A stretch of 64,000 bases of DNA from Cadophora sp. MPI-SDFR-AT-0126 (lineage: Eukaryota; Ascomycota; Leotiomycetes; Helotiales; Ploettnerulaceae). Shown here in pieces: positions 1-9,502 of the stretch. The notes under the pieces were generated by a model. That model ran no database searches. It worked only from the letters and a program-made list of their open reading frames with translations, and was not told the DNA's origin. Position 1 is the stretch's first letter. Every line of letters starts with the position of its first letter. Made by a program: the position numbers and the translations under genes. The stretch lies in NCBI GenBank assembly GCA_020747065.1, contig JAGMVK010000018.1, forward strand, positions 248,001 through 312,000, read 5' to 3'.

Positions 1-241
1 ATTTGGGGGGAGCATTTTTTCTTCTGTTCTTGCTGTGATTTATCGTTTTATCTTCTATATACTTCTGGTCGATTTCATTGGGTTTCTCTCATTCTTATTT
101 TTTTGTAGAATAAACTAAGATGATGTTAAATGATACGTGAAAGTAATGTTTATGTCTTGCTATAAAATATAGAGCACAACTGAAACGGCGTTGAGCGAAC
201 ATGCGCTTTACGACTGAGTACTTCACAAGAATAAATGAGGA

Positions 242-630
242 TCATTCTATTGGCTTTTCCCGCAACACCATCATGTTTTGGTCTGGACCGGGGTTTACTT
301 CTCTAGTCAAATCAACAAGTATGGCCCTAATGATACTACTTACTCTCTATTGACAGCTTTCATAAAGCTGCAAAAACATTCGGGTATAGATTTGAGGCTC
401 TGATCAGAGGGAATCTACACGAAGAACCTACCGTTGATGATAAATGCCGTTATGTGTTTCAGTAGCTGGAGCACATACATCGAGACCCGTGCCCTGACAT
501 CAGATGGGTCAATCAGAAGCTTCCCCTCGAGGAACTCGGAAGCGGCGACCAACAACGCGAAATTATGTGAGAGTCGCTGGGTTAATTTCACGCTCGCGGA
601 AGTAGATCTTGATGAAACAATGTACAGCTA
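242..630 (-). other. Possible 3' end of an unidentified gene or relic
   Basis: On the minus strand one frame reads like protein (for example LLVAASEFLEGKLLIDPSD and VSMYVLQLLKHITAFII), with no frameshift from about 630 down to a TAG near 418. The same frame then continues to a possible GTAAGT donor at 343. A very short putative intron (303-343) could join it to a last exon ending in TGA at 242-244. No start codon or upstream exon was found and I do not recognise the family. The in-frame TAG (CAG to TAG would explain it) suggests decay. It may equally be chance. Confidence 0.25.
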
Positions 631-879
631 AGAGCTATACAAGCAAGTCTCATAGACAGAGCAGCTTTTGAATGTGATTTATTGGTAAAGTGTGACTCGG
701 TTCTTGCTTGCTACTTCTTGTCGCTAATGATACCTCCTATTTGAGGCTTCCTATCCAGCAGCTTTCCCAAACCCTCTGCTGTCCCTTTCTTTCCTACCTT
801 CTTTGTAACTAGGAATAATACGTAATGATTCTGGACAATTGCAATTCATAATGCTATCCGTGAGACTGCGACCTGCTCT

Positions 880-1777
880 CTACTTTTGCAATAACTTCCC
901 CATCGTCTCCAGTAGGATATCTGCTGATTTACCACCATTAGTTTTCAACCGAGATGTTCAGATTTGTCTCGTAGCTTACCATGATGCTGCTGGAACACCA
1001 ACATTGGCCTCAGCCGCACTGCCTACATATCGCTTCCACCCATGTTTACACCTAAGGTCTTCGCCGTCTTGAGAAGTTGATCACGATGAGGAGTGTCGAA
1101 TGCGATGAACGTGCCACGGCCCTGACCTCGGAGTTGTGGATTTTGCCGGGACACTGTTCTTGTAGTCGTTCCAGACCGGCGTAGACGTATGAACCGACAC
1201 GAGGTGTGTTCTCGACAAGGTTCAATCGCTTGATCTCGTCGTAGATCCCGCCGAAAAGTAGAGCACGCATAGGGTCACTTATCCAGGCATTGAATTGGCT
1301 GTACGCTTTAGCAGGGCGGAGAGCAGAGTCGGCATAGTATAAACCTGCGGCTTGGGCCTTCTTGGAGAAGGTGACCATGTCGGGAGGAGAAGAAAGGTTC
1401 CAGTGCTCGTGTACTCAGAATTTTCCTGTCGCACCGACAACCGTCTGGACCTCGTCGACGAGGAACAAAATCTTGTGCTTCTTAGTCAAATTGCGAAGAG
1501 CTTGGAAAAAGGCAGGTGAAGCATGATTGTCTCCTCCTTCCGACTGAATAGGCTCGACAACGATAGCGGCTGGGGTGCTATGGAATTCGGTAACCAGTCG
1601 CTCGACTTCCACAAGACATCTCTCTTCTTCTCGTCGGGTTTCTTTGTAATCCGCCAATGGGTGCTTGAGCTGCAGGAATGGAGCGGCCGGCCAGTCAAAT
1701 GCAGGGAAATCCAGCTCGTGGATGGGTTTGCTGCGAGTGGTGGCAAGTCTGCTAAACAGACGACCGTGAAACCCTAG
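880..1777 (-). pseudogene. 4-aminobutyrate / beta-alanine aminotransferase relic (5'-truncated)
   Basis: This is the C-terminal ~60% of a class III PLP aminotransferase of the GABA-T family, which moves the amino group of GABA or beta-alanine to 2-oxoglutarate. Family blocks are readable in order: [48 protein letters not shown], the PLP-lysine block MVTFSKKAQAAG, GRGTFIAFDTPHRD and AVRLRPMLVFQ. Damage: a TGA at 1415-1417 where TGG (Trp after TGKF) is expected, a one-base frameshift near 1130-1133, and a TAG at 1023-1025. A clean 56-nt intron (924-979) still joins HH to ADILLETM, and the natural stop lies at 880-882. The 5' end is cut at about 1777, abutting a dehydrogenase fragment facing the other way. 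Cannot encode an active enzyme. Confidence 0.9.
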
Positions 1778-2261
1778 AACTATCTAGATGGCAACTTCGT
1801 GAGTTCCCTAACTTTCAATCATCTTGTTCTATTATGTTTTGAATCTGTCTGACCATGCATCACCTTAGATTGGTCCGACCATCATCACCAGCGTCAAGCT
1901 GCAAATGGAATGCTACACCAAAGAGATCTTTGGTCCGGCTCTCGTAGTAATCGATGTGGAGACCCTCGACGATGCAATCGACCTAACTGATGCCAATGAA
2001 TACGGAAATGGCGTTGCAGCAAATCGATTTCAGCGGCATATTGAGGCTGGGCAGGTGGGCATCAATGTACCAATTCCAGTACCACTACCTACGTTTTCGT
2101 TTACAGGAAACAAGAAAAGCATTGCTGGCGGTGGGGGAAATTATTTCTATGGTGCAGCCGGGCTGAACTTCTACACTCAGCTCAAGACAGTGACGAGTTT
2201 ATGGAAGCGGAAAGGGCCAGTTGAGGCGAGGGCTACGACTAATATGCCTACCATGCGATAA
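1778..2261 (+). pseudogene. Methylmalonate-semialdehyde dehydrogenase relic (5'-truncated)
   Basis: C-terminal part of an ALDH6-type CoA-acylating (methyl)malonate-semialdehyde dehydrogenase. NYLDGNF (1778-1798) is followed by a 70-nt intron (1799-1868, GTGAGT...TTAG) and then by IGPTIITSVKLQMECY, YTKEIFGPALVV, EAGQVGINVPIPVPLP, FSFTGNKKSIAGGG and the stop at 2259-2261. The catalytic Cys and NAD-binding half are absent. An in-frame TAG lies directly upstream (1775-1777). About nine residues normally found between GNG and RFQR are also missing, which implies an in-frame internal deletion. The frame is otherwise open, so decay may be younger or slower than in the adjoining aminotransferase fragment. 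The family's substrate in beta-alanine catabolism is malonate semialdehyde, the product of the neighbouring enzyme. Confidence 0.9.
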
Positions 2262-2549
2262 AATAGCTCACAGCAAGAAGCGGAATGTAGGAGTGAAGAT
2301 ATGAACCAAAAAATAGACTACTCGGTTATTGTTCAATCATTTGTTTTACCAATGTTCCCTCCTCGATTATAGCTAACGCAATTTCCAGCACTCGGTGAAC
2401 CAACCACAATGAATCACTATGCTTCATATTGCGAAGAAGGCGTTCGCTCATAGTGGAAAGCCGGATAGAACAATGTTCCCCATCTCATCTGGGATTCGCA
2501 AATGTAAAGTATTGATGAGTTTCTCTGTTGGCAAGGTTGGCCGAGATCG

Positions 2550-3529
2550 ATGTTCCCTCCCAAGCCAGGTGATGTTTCCTTAAAATTGCGCAACATCCCA
2601 ACACTGATAATGCACCAACAGCCATCTCCAAAATGGCTTCGGATGATCCTCCGCATGTCCAGCTTGAGAGATGGACTGAAAATAAGTCGACTGAAAATCT
2701 GACTATTGTCGGCAGGGCAGAAAAGTCTCCGGAGACCAAGCTGAATCACATGGCAAATGCGACCAAGGAGCAGCAATCAGCTTATTTCAGGCCCACCTAG
2801 CAATTGGAAGTAGCCCACGAGGGATTAGACAAGGCATCCATAGAGTATCCCATCCAGAAGGAGCCGGATAAACAGATGTGAATATGTAAAGTCTGCTGAA
2901 CAAACTAGCAGCTAGTTATGACTGGGAAGAACCTGCATCTAGGACACTGTTCCCCCAGCTCAATATCTATGTCACGCTATGTATGGGTCGAGATGATTTT
3001 GATAGCATCGATCCCGATGTGAAGCAGTTGTTGCTTGATTGGTCTGTTGCTATCCAAGCGCAAAGAATTCATCGCCTCTCCATCAGCCACACGCGAACTC
3101 TAAATGGGGGCGAGTGACCTGTACTCGATTACTCTCACTCCATTCGTCGCAATTATTGATTCTGTGATGCTGCTTACAGGCTAAATGTATGCCAATTTTT
3201 CCACTGCATGGGAGTGCATCTGCCACTTCTGGGGGAGGCTGCATTCTTCGCCCCCAATGCGTAGAAACCTTGCTACAGAATCATTTTCTTTGTTTTAGTG
3301 GACTTCTTTGAATGCGATGACAGTAAAAACTTTTTTTCAGGAGCTGCAGTCCAAGCTGGACGAGCTGGATCCCGGATGACTCGATTCGTGGCTCCTTGCT
3401 GAGCCAGTTGACGAAGACATGCTATCATGAGACGCCTTGTGGCAGTTGTTTTGGACCCAATCAGCAATTCCAGGGAAGCATTCTACGATATGCAGTGTCT
3501 CCCGACAAATGGATTCTTCCGGTGGCTAA
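2550..3529 (+). pseudogene. Fragments of one or more unrecognised protein-coding genes
   Basis: Three stretches read like protein. (1) ATG at 2550, a plausible 53-nt intron 2569-2621 (GTGATG...CTGAT...CAG), then KMASDDPPHVQLERWTENK up to TAG at 2798-2800. (2) 2893-3117, containing SYDWEEPASRTLFPQLNIY and IDPDVKQLLLDWSVAIQAQ. (3) 3332-3529, containing FFQELQSKLDELDPG and LDSWLLAEPVDEDMLS, broken by two TGA codons in contexts where Trp would fit. No single frame joins them and no family was recognised. They may be parts of one decayed gene or of several. Confidence 0.4.
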
Positions 3530-4060
3530 GTTCCGGGGCTTGCAGTTGGCGAATAGCAAGGTGCATTCAGCTTCAGCTCAGCCTGACCGGGGCCTGCTCC
3601 GATAACATACATATGTCCCAGCTTCCAACGTTTGGATGTCATTCAAGATTTCTTTTACATTTAACATCTAGTTTTGATTTGTCGTCGGCTAGATCTTCGT
3701 ACCAGCAGTCCTCTCGTGGCTAGGTGGCTCTCGTGGCTAGGTGGGGAGAGTGGGCGCGTTGTCATTCGGCACGCCTCACTGCAGCCCTACGAGAAGCGCG
3801 AGCCCCAATCATTCAGTCTTTCACCTGAAAAACTTTCTTTATGTGACAACGAACAAGGGACGTGGTAGTAGACTTTGTGTCACTGAAGCCAGGCTGCTAT
3901 CAACGACAATACTGAAAAGTCCTTGCTCTGGTCACTTCATGCTCGAGGACTTTACAGCAAAGATATCATGATATTGAGACAGATCCTTGAGATCCAGCAT
4001 CTTGAGGGACTCTCACGCTCTCGATAAGGGTTTATGTCAGTTGGGTAACCGAGAAGCATC
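3530..4060. other. Intergenic, upstream of the DUF6536 gene
   Basis: I see no supported gene here. It presumably contains the promoter of the membrane-protein gene that starts at 4061. Confidence 0.5.
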
Positions 4061-6530
4061 ATGGCGTTCGACACTCGGCTGCTGTCTCCAATCCCGCCCA
4101 CTTCTCGATCCAGTCACAAGTCTAGTTCGACGCTCAGAATCGAAAACATTGAACTCGAGTGAGTCTGACCGTACCTTATCCTCAAAAGAAAACTAATTAA
4201 TAACGGTTTGCAGTCCTTGGCAGTCACCTCCTCTTGAACCACCACAGTCTTACAGAAGTACCGACGATCTTCTTCCCACAGAGCATGAGCGCCTGTATCA
4301 AAGCTCTCCAAAACCATCAAGTGGATCTTTCGATCGTCACCCCAGTATCGCGAGGAAGTTTGAAGGATGGAGACTTGGCACTGTCTACTGTGCCGCCGTC
4401 GTTGCTGCCTCTCTTATTTTGAACGGCACGGTGACGATCTGGGCATCGAAGACATTTGGACTTTCGGAGGGCATCGGAATAATCCATCGAGGTACTTGTC
4501 CATCGGTCAAAACCATCGGACTTTGGATCCATGTTGCAATTAATGTCATCAGCACTATTCTTCTTGGTGCTAGCAACTATTGTATGCAATGCCTTTGCTC
4601 GCCAACTAGGAGGGAGGTCGACAACGCACATGAGAGCAACACATGGCTGGATGTTGGGATTCAGAGCTTCCGAAATTTGATGAAGATCAGGAAGGGTAGG
4701 ATGACTCTCTGGATTATGCTTGCTCTGAGCTCGATCCCTCTCCATCTGATGTGAGTGTCCTCTTGCTGCATTTCAAACTCCACCTGACCTCAAAAGGTTC
4801 AACTCTGCAATCTTCGTTAGTCTCACAGCCAACGAATACATCGTGGCCGCAGTCACCGAGAACTTCATCAATGGGGCAGAATGGACTTTGGACGGCTCGG
4901 ACGATTTCCATCACTTGATCGTGTCACAGATGCAGCAGAACATTTCAAGCTATGACCGCCTCGAGCCCGAGGACTGCATCCGAGAGTATGGCGTCGACTA
5001 TCTCTCTTCAAGAAGGCATGCCCTCGTCGTAGTCTCAGGACAGAATCCAGATCCGCTCCTAGGTATCTTGGACTGGATGTATGACAATTCACAGAACTCG
5101 TGGGTCTGTGGTACGACGCAGGGACCAAACAACACACTGGAGACAATACCCATCGAAAACTTTGATTGCTCGATTCATGTGGCTTTATACGAGAACGAGG
5201 CGTTCCTGATGGCTGATAGAGAGGTAGAATATTGTCTCAGCCAAAAAGTTGAGGATCGGTGCCGGCTCCAATTTGCAGTCCCAATTATGGTTGCTGTTCT
5301 GTCGTGCAACTTTGTGAAGCTGTTGTGTATGGTTTTGACGATTTGGAAGTGTCGAGAGCCAACTTTTGTTACGCTTGGGGATGCTCTAAGCAGCTTTCTA
5401 GAGGTTCCGGATCGGTATACTATGGGGATGTGCATTGCAAGGAAGAAGGAGTTTGAGAATGCATGGCCTGACGGAGAGCCAAAAAGATGGGACGTAAGGA
5501 AGCACTTTAGGTTCGAGGCCGTGGGCTTGCAGCGATGGATTGGATCGAATACACTGTGAGTCTTAAGGGGATCGTTATTTGTAAGCCCTGCTGATGCTGT
5601 GTAGGTGTGCTGTAGCCCTCATTGCATTGTCGCTTGCTCTTAAATATGCCATTCACTACACAACAACAGCGTAGGAATATCCGACTTCCGTCTAATTCGT
5701 ACTCTTGAGTTATTGACCCTTGTCGCTGACTTACTTTAGGAGTGACATCAAGACCCTCTGGGATCTCGGCTTCGGTACGGTTACATCAGCTTCCTTGATC
5801 CGATGGAACACTCCCGTTCTCGGCAGTCCAGGTCTCATGAAGAACGTCCTGCTCGCGAATTCACCGCAGATAATTCTGTCTATGCTGTGTATGTTCTCGT
5901 TTCGCTCGTTCCCCCTATTCCAGTGTCTCGGAATGTGCTGACCGTCTCAACCTAGATATCGTTTACAACAGGATGTTCACATGCATGTCATTTTCGAAAG
6001 AATGGCATGATCTCGCTCATAGGCGCCTAGCTTTGAGGGTCACTTTACCACGAGGATCCCAACGATCAACATATTTCCTCTCCCTCCCATATCGGTACTT
6101 GATTCCGATCTCGCTAGTGTCAATCGCCACTCACTGGATTCTTTCAGAAAGTCTATTTCTGGTCGCTATCGACGTCTTTAATGAGCACGGAGAGCTCGAC
6201 ACCTCTCAATCAATTCTGACTTGTGGCTTCTCGTGCATCGCGCTTATATTCCTCGTTGGAATTGGATGGCTGGTCTTGATTGCGGGAGTAGGAATGGGAC
6301 TCAGAAGATACAATGGAGGGATGCCCTTGGCAGGGAGCTGCAGTGCTGCTCTCAGTGCCGCCTGTCATCCGCCGCCTGATGAGCACGATGTTGCCTTGGC
6401 ACCAGTCAAATGGGGTGTCGTGAGCATCTCGCAAGGTGTCGGTCATTGTGCACTGAGTGGACGATATGTTTCCCCGCCTGTAACTTTCAGATGGTATCGA
6501 GGACGGCTGGATGATCAAGATCTTCTTTAG
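4061..6530 (+). CDS. DUF6536 family multi-pass membrane protein
   Basis: Six exons give an intact 727-aa protein: 4061-4158, 4214-4750, 4797-5555, 5605-5670, 5740-5888 and 5956-6530, with all phases consistent. A ~90-residue polar, Ser/Pro-rich N-terminus leads into EGWRLGTVYCAAVVAASLIL, the first membrane helix, then GLWIHVAINVISTILLGASN, YCMQCLCSPTRREVD and LALSSIPLHLMFNSAIF. These are blocks typical of DUF6536. The C-terminal half has more helices, the motif MPLAGSCSAALSAACHPP and WGVVSISQGVGHCALS near the end. Function of the family is unknown and a plasma-membrane location is likely. The ATG at 4061 was chosen because it opens the only frame that splices into the conserved core. The next gene (HET domain) starts 379 bp downstream on the same strand. 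Confidence 0.9.
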
Positions 6531-6909
6531 TGGGGGTTGGCTGCTGTCTGTGGGGTGCTTAAGATAGGTTTGTAGAGAATGTCCTTCCACCATTCAATAG
6601 AATTGACATGGTGAAGTATTTTCTACCCTGATCTGGCGTATCTAGCTTGAATCTCTATCAGAAGCGGCAGGTCGAGGCAGCTGATGTTGTTCGCAAGGAC
6701 CGTTCCGCCCCGCGCCCAGGCTTGCACAGCCCCTGCGGCTGATCTGAGACCGGCTGTGCAGGTAACACCACCACACCGACCCAAACCAGGTCGCAGACAT
6801 TAATATTCTGGGCAAGTCCTTTCAATTCCGAGTCTTCTCAAAGACAAATTCGACCAGAGCAACTTCATTTCAGATATATGGTCCAAGGTTCTTTGATCCA
6901 GCCTTCAAT

Positions 6910-9093
6910 ATGGACGACCAAAATGCCGAGGAGCCACCGGCAGAACTCACTCCAGAGCTGCTCCGCATATCTGCCAATCTGGCATCGCAGATGGCCATGA
7001 TATCACTATCGACAATCACCTGCGAGTTGCATGAACATTGTGACGGAAGCTGCAGCGGCAACGGGCCCGTCATGCTCGAACCCCTTCAAGTCGGCCACAA
7101 CCCGTATGGTGCCAGAGTCCAAGACCGGCCGGTATTTGACTTGCCTCTTGTCCAAGAACACCCCACAGAAATTCCCACAGAATGCTACCAATATACACCA
7201 ATAGACTCTGTGGCTGGCGAGATTCGTGTTCTGCGGCTTCGAGAAGCCATCTTCAGATCAGACCCTGTGGTTGTAGAGCTCGTTACAATCAACATCACCG
7301 AAGCTGAACGACCTGATTTCGCTGCATTGTCATACCATTGGGGAAAGGCAGTCTTCAACAACGCTATTGTATGTGATGGTAAACGACTGAACGTCAATGC
7401 TTCCTTACTTGCCTGCCTCACGCGCCACAGAGGAGATTGGCTTGAGAAGCCAGAGTACCTCTGGGTCGACGCTATTTGCATCAATCAAGAGGACAAGGAT
7501 GAGCTAAACCAACAACTTCCCCTAATGGGGGACATTTACAGGGGGGCTGTGATGGTTTTCGTGGACTTTGGAAATGTGCAGATGGAGTGGTATGTTGCCT
7601 ACGACTTGATGCTCCGAGTCCAAGTCGTTCGAAAGATGCTCAAAGACCGGATAGAAGATTTGGTTAGCGAGGGACTTCAGGAACGAGTGGGCCTGCCATC
7701 ATTCAGTCATGTTGCGTGGCGTAATTTCACCGCTATCTTCATGTCCCCTTGGCTAGAAAGAACATGGACCATTCAAGAAGTCGTCCTGGCAAAGCAAATT
7801 CGTTGCCGATATGGGCGCTTCAACTTTGGATGGGACGATCTGGTTTCACTGGCGCACCTAATGTCTCTCCAAAGAGTCCAAAGCAGGCAACTTGTCGATG
7901 GTGTCCTCCCCAGCCAGCAAATGATTGGTATGCTGAACCTGGATCGTATTTTGCGAATTAGGCTTGAATTTCAAGCTGGGCGACTGCGACCAATGCAGCT
8001 GCTATGGCGTACGCGGGACTGTAAAGTTTCAAACGATCGCGATAAAGTTGTTGGATTGCTCGGAATGTTGGTTCCAACATTGACAAGAGATAAATTCCAA
8101 CCCGATTATACCTGGCCGACCGAGAAGCTCTTCTACCACTTTGCAAAATACGTCCTGAGGAACTTCCACTTCAGGGACCGCGCGGCACTTTTGTCCTTTG
8201 CTGGACTATCACGTCGACGAAAGCCTTCTCAAAATACACCAGAAGCCAACTGTGAGCCACCACTACCGTCTTGGGTTCCGGACTGGCTTGTACATGACAG
8301 TGCTGGCGCTGCCGTCTTTTCCATAATCCGGGAGAAAAGCTTCAATGCCTCAAAAGGCACATTACCTGTCATGTATCCGCTCGGAGAGTATGGGACAGAG
8401 GAGTGCTTCATTACTCAGACAGGATACAGTCTGGGCAAAATCAGCAGCCTAACAAAACCCCGACATGAGCTGAAGATAGATATTGCCGCTACTCCTGCAA
8501 ATGAATTGATGGAGGGGCCAGAACCAACAACCTCGCAACCTACAACAAACATGAATGTAATGCGGAAGGTGGATCTAGAATGGCTGCAGTGGCACAATGA
8601 TGCTGAGAAAGTGCTTGAAGATGCGATTTCTAATGGACAATTGAGCCGCTACGAACAACCGAGGACTGCTTTTGCATTCACACTTCTTGCTGGCGATGAC
8701 TACAAAGGTGCCAACGCCACTGTCACGACCGTACCAATAGAGAATCCCGAACTATCACTCGCTGCAGTGATAGCTGATATAGCGTCCCCAGATCCAACAC
8801 TTCACCTGGGTTCAATGAATCCGGACAGCTTGTACAAATCACAAGCCGCTGTGGCTTGCCGCGACCGCCATTTCGCCGTGACAGAAGCAGGTTACGTAGG
8901 GCTGGTACCTACTTGTAGCCAAACTGGAGACGAGATTTTTCTTTTAGGTGGCGTTTCGACCCCGTTCGTATTAAGACAGAAGAGCGAGAGGAAGTTCGCA
9001 TTGGTTGGAGATTCTTATATTCATGGTGTCATGGAGGGCGAGATTGCGGAAGGTCTTCAAACAGACGATTGGACGCCAGTATTCATTTACTAG
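6910..9093 (+). CDS. HET-domain protein (heterokaryon-incompatibility type)
   Basis: Single-exon, 727 aa. The HET domain spans about residues 137-295 and shows the three family blocks: FAALSYHWG (~138-145), YLWVDAICINQEDKDELNQQ (~183-202) followed by MGDIYRGA, and WLERTWTIQEVVLAK (~281-295). HET domains are found in fungal allorecognition proteins that trigger programmed cell death when incompatible strains fuse. The ~430 residues after the domain have the usual HET-protein tail with no NACHT, WD40 or ankyrin repeat that I can see. The N-terminal ~130 residues include a small Cys/His cluster (CELHEHCDGSC). The frame is intact. HET families are large and fast evolving, so the specific partner cannot be predicted. 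Confidence 0.92.
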   Translation: MDDQNAEEPPAELTPELLRISANLASQMAMISLSTITCELHEHCDGSCSGNGPVMLEPLQVGHNPYGARVQDRPVFDLPLVQEHPTEIPTECYQYTPIDSVAGEIRVLRLREAIFRSDPVVVELVTINITEAERPDFAALSYHWGKAVFNNAIVCDGKRLNVNASLLACLTRHRGDWLEKPEYLWVDAICINQEDKDELNQQLPLMGDIYRGAVMVFVDFGNVQMEWYVAYDLMLRVQVVRKMLKDRIEDLVSEGLQERVGLPSFSHVAWRNFTAIFMSPWLERTWTIQEVVLAKQIRCRYGRFNFGWDDLVSLAHLMSLQRVQSRQLVDGVLPSQQMIGMLNLDRILRIRLEFQAGRLRPMQLLWRTRDCKVSNDRDKVVGLLGMLVPTLTRDKFQPDYTWPTEKLFYHFAKYVLRNFHFRDRAALLSFAGLSRRRKPSQNTPEANCEPPLPSWVPDWLVHDSAGAAVFSIIREKSFNASKGTLPVMYPLGEYGTEECFITQTGYSLGKISSLTKPRHELKIDIAATPANELMEGPEPTTSQPTTNMNVMRKVDLEWLQWHNDAEKVLEDAISNGQLSRYEQPRTAFAFTLLAGDDYKGANATVTTVPIENPELSLAAVIADIASPDPTLHLGSMNPDSLYKSQAAVACRDRHFAVTEAGYVGLVPTCSQTGDEIFLLGGVSTPFVLRQKSERKFALVGDSYIHGVMEGEIAEGLQTDDWTPVFIY

Positions 9094-9502
9094 AGACTTT
9101 ACCAATCAAATTGTGAGGATGAAATGAATGAAGATGCATTTGCTGTTTTCCTTTCAACAATCTTCACCTCGCTTACCAGGATCGCCACGGCCAAAGCACA
9201 TGTGTTGTGGCTTATGGATCCGCAATCCTGATTCGTCCCCAAAGCTTTCAAGGATGTTAAGATCCACTCCACCAAAGGTTCGTTCCGCAGCCGCCAAGAC
9301 GAGACCTGAAACCAGATTGATACGCACCACGCAGCTCATCCCAAAGCCGGATTCATCGATAACTTCAACTTCACCTTCGTCCTGACTTGAATCCCTTCTC
9401 TCTGCTCAGCCTTGTTACCCTGTCACTTCTACCGCGTCGAAAACTTTATATCCACATCCCTTTTTCCTCCTTTTCTGACTTGTCATCGCGAATCCTATCA
9501 AG
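9094..9502. other. Intergenic, phospholipase D upstream region
   Basis: No gene recognised. A pyrimidine-rich stretch at about 9430-9495 (runs of cccttt and cctcctttt) directly precedes the phospholipase D start, as is common in fungal core promoters. Confidence 0.5.

Noticed and set aside
1415..3440. TGA at expected Trp codons read as a possible TGA-to-Trp code
   Set aside because: Intact genes here use TGG for Trp and end at TGA (for example the MscL-type and GH128 genes). The TGA sites occur only in fragments with other damage.
4061..9093. DUF6536 plus HET pair as an allorecognition module
   Set aside because: Adjacent same-strand genes only; no domain, motif or promoter evidence ties them together.
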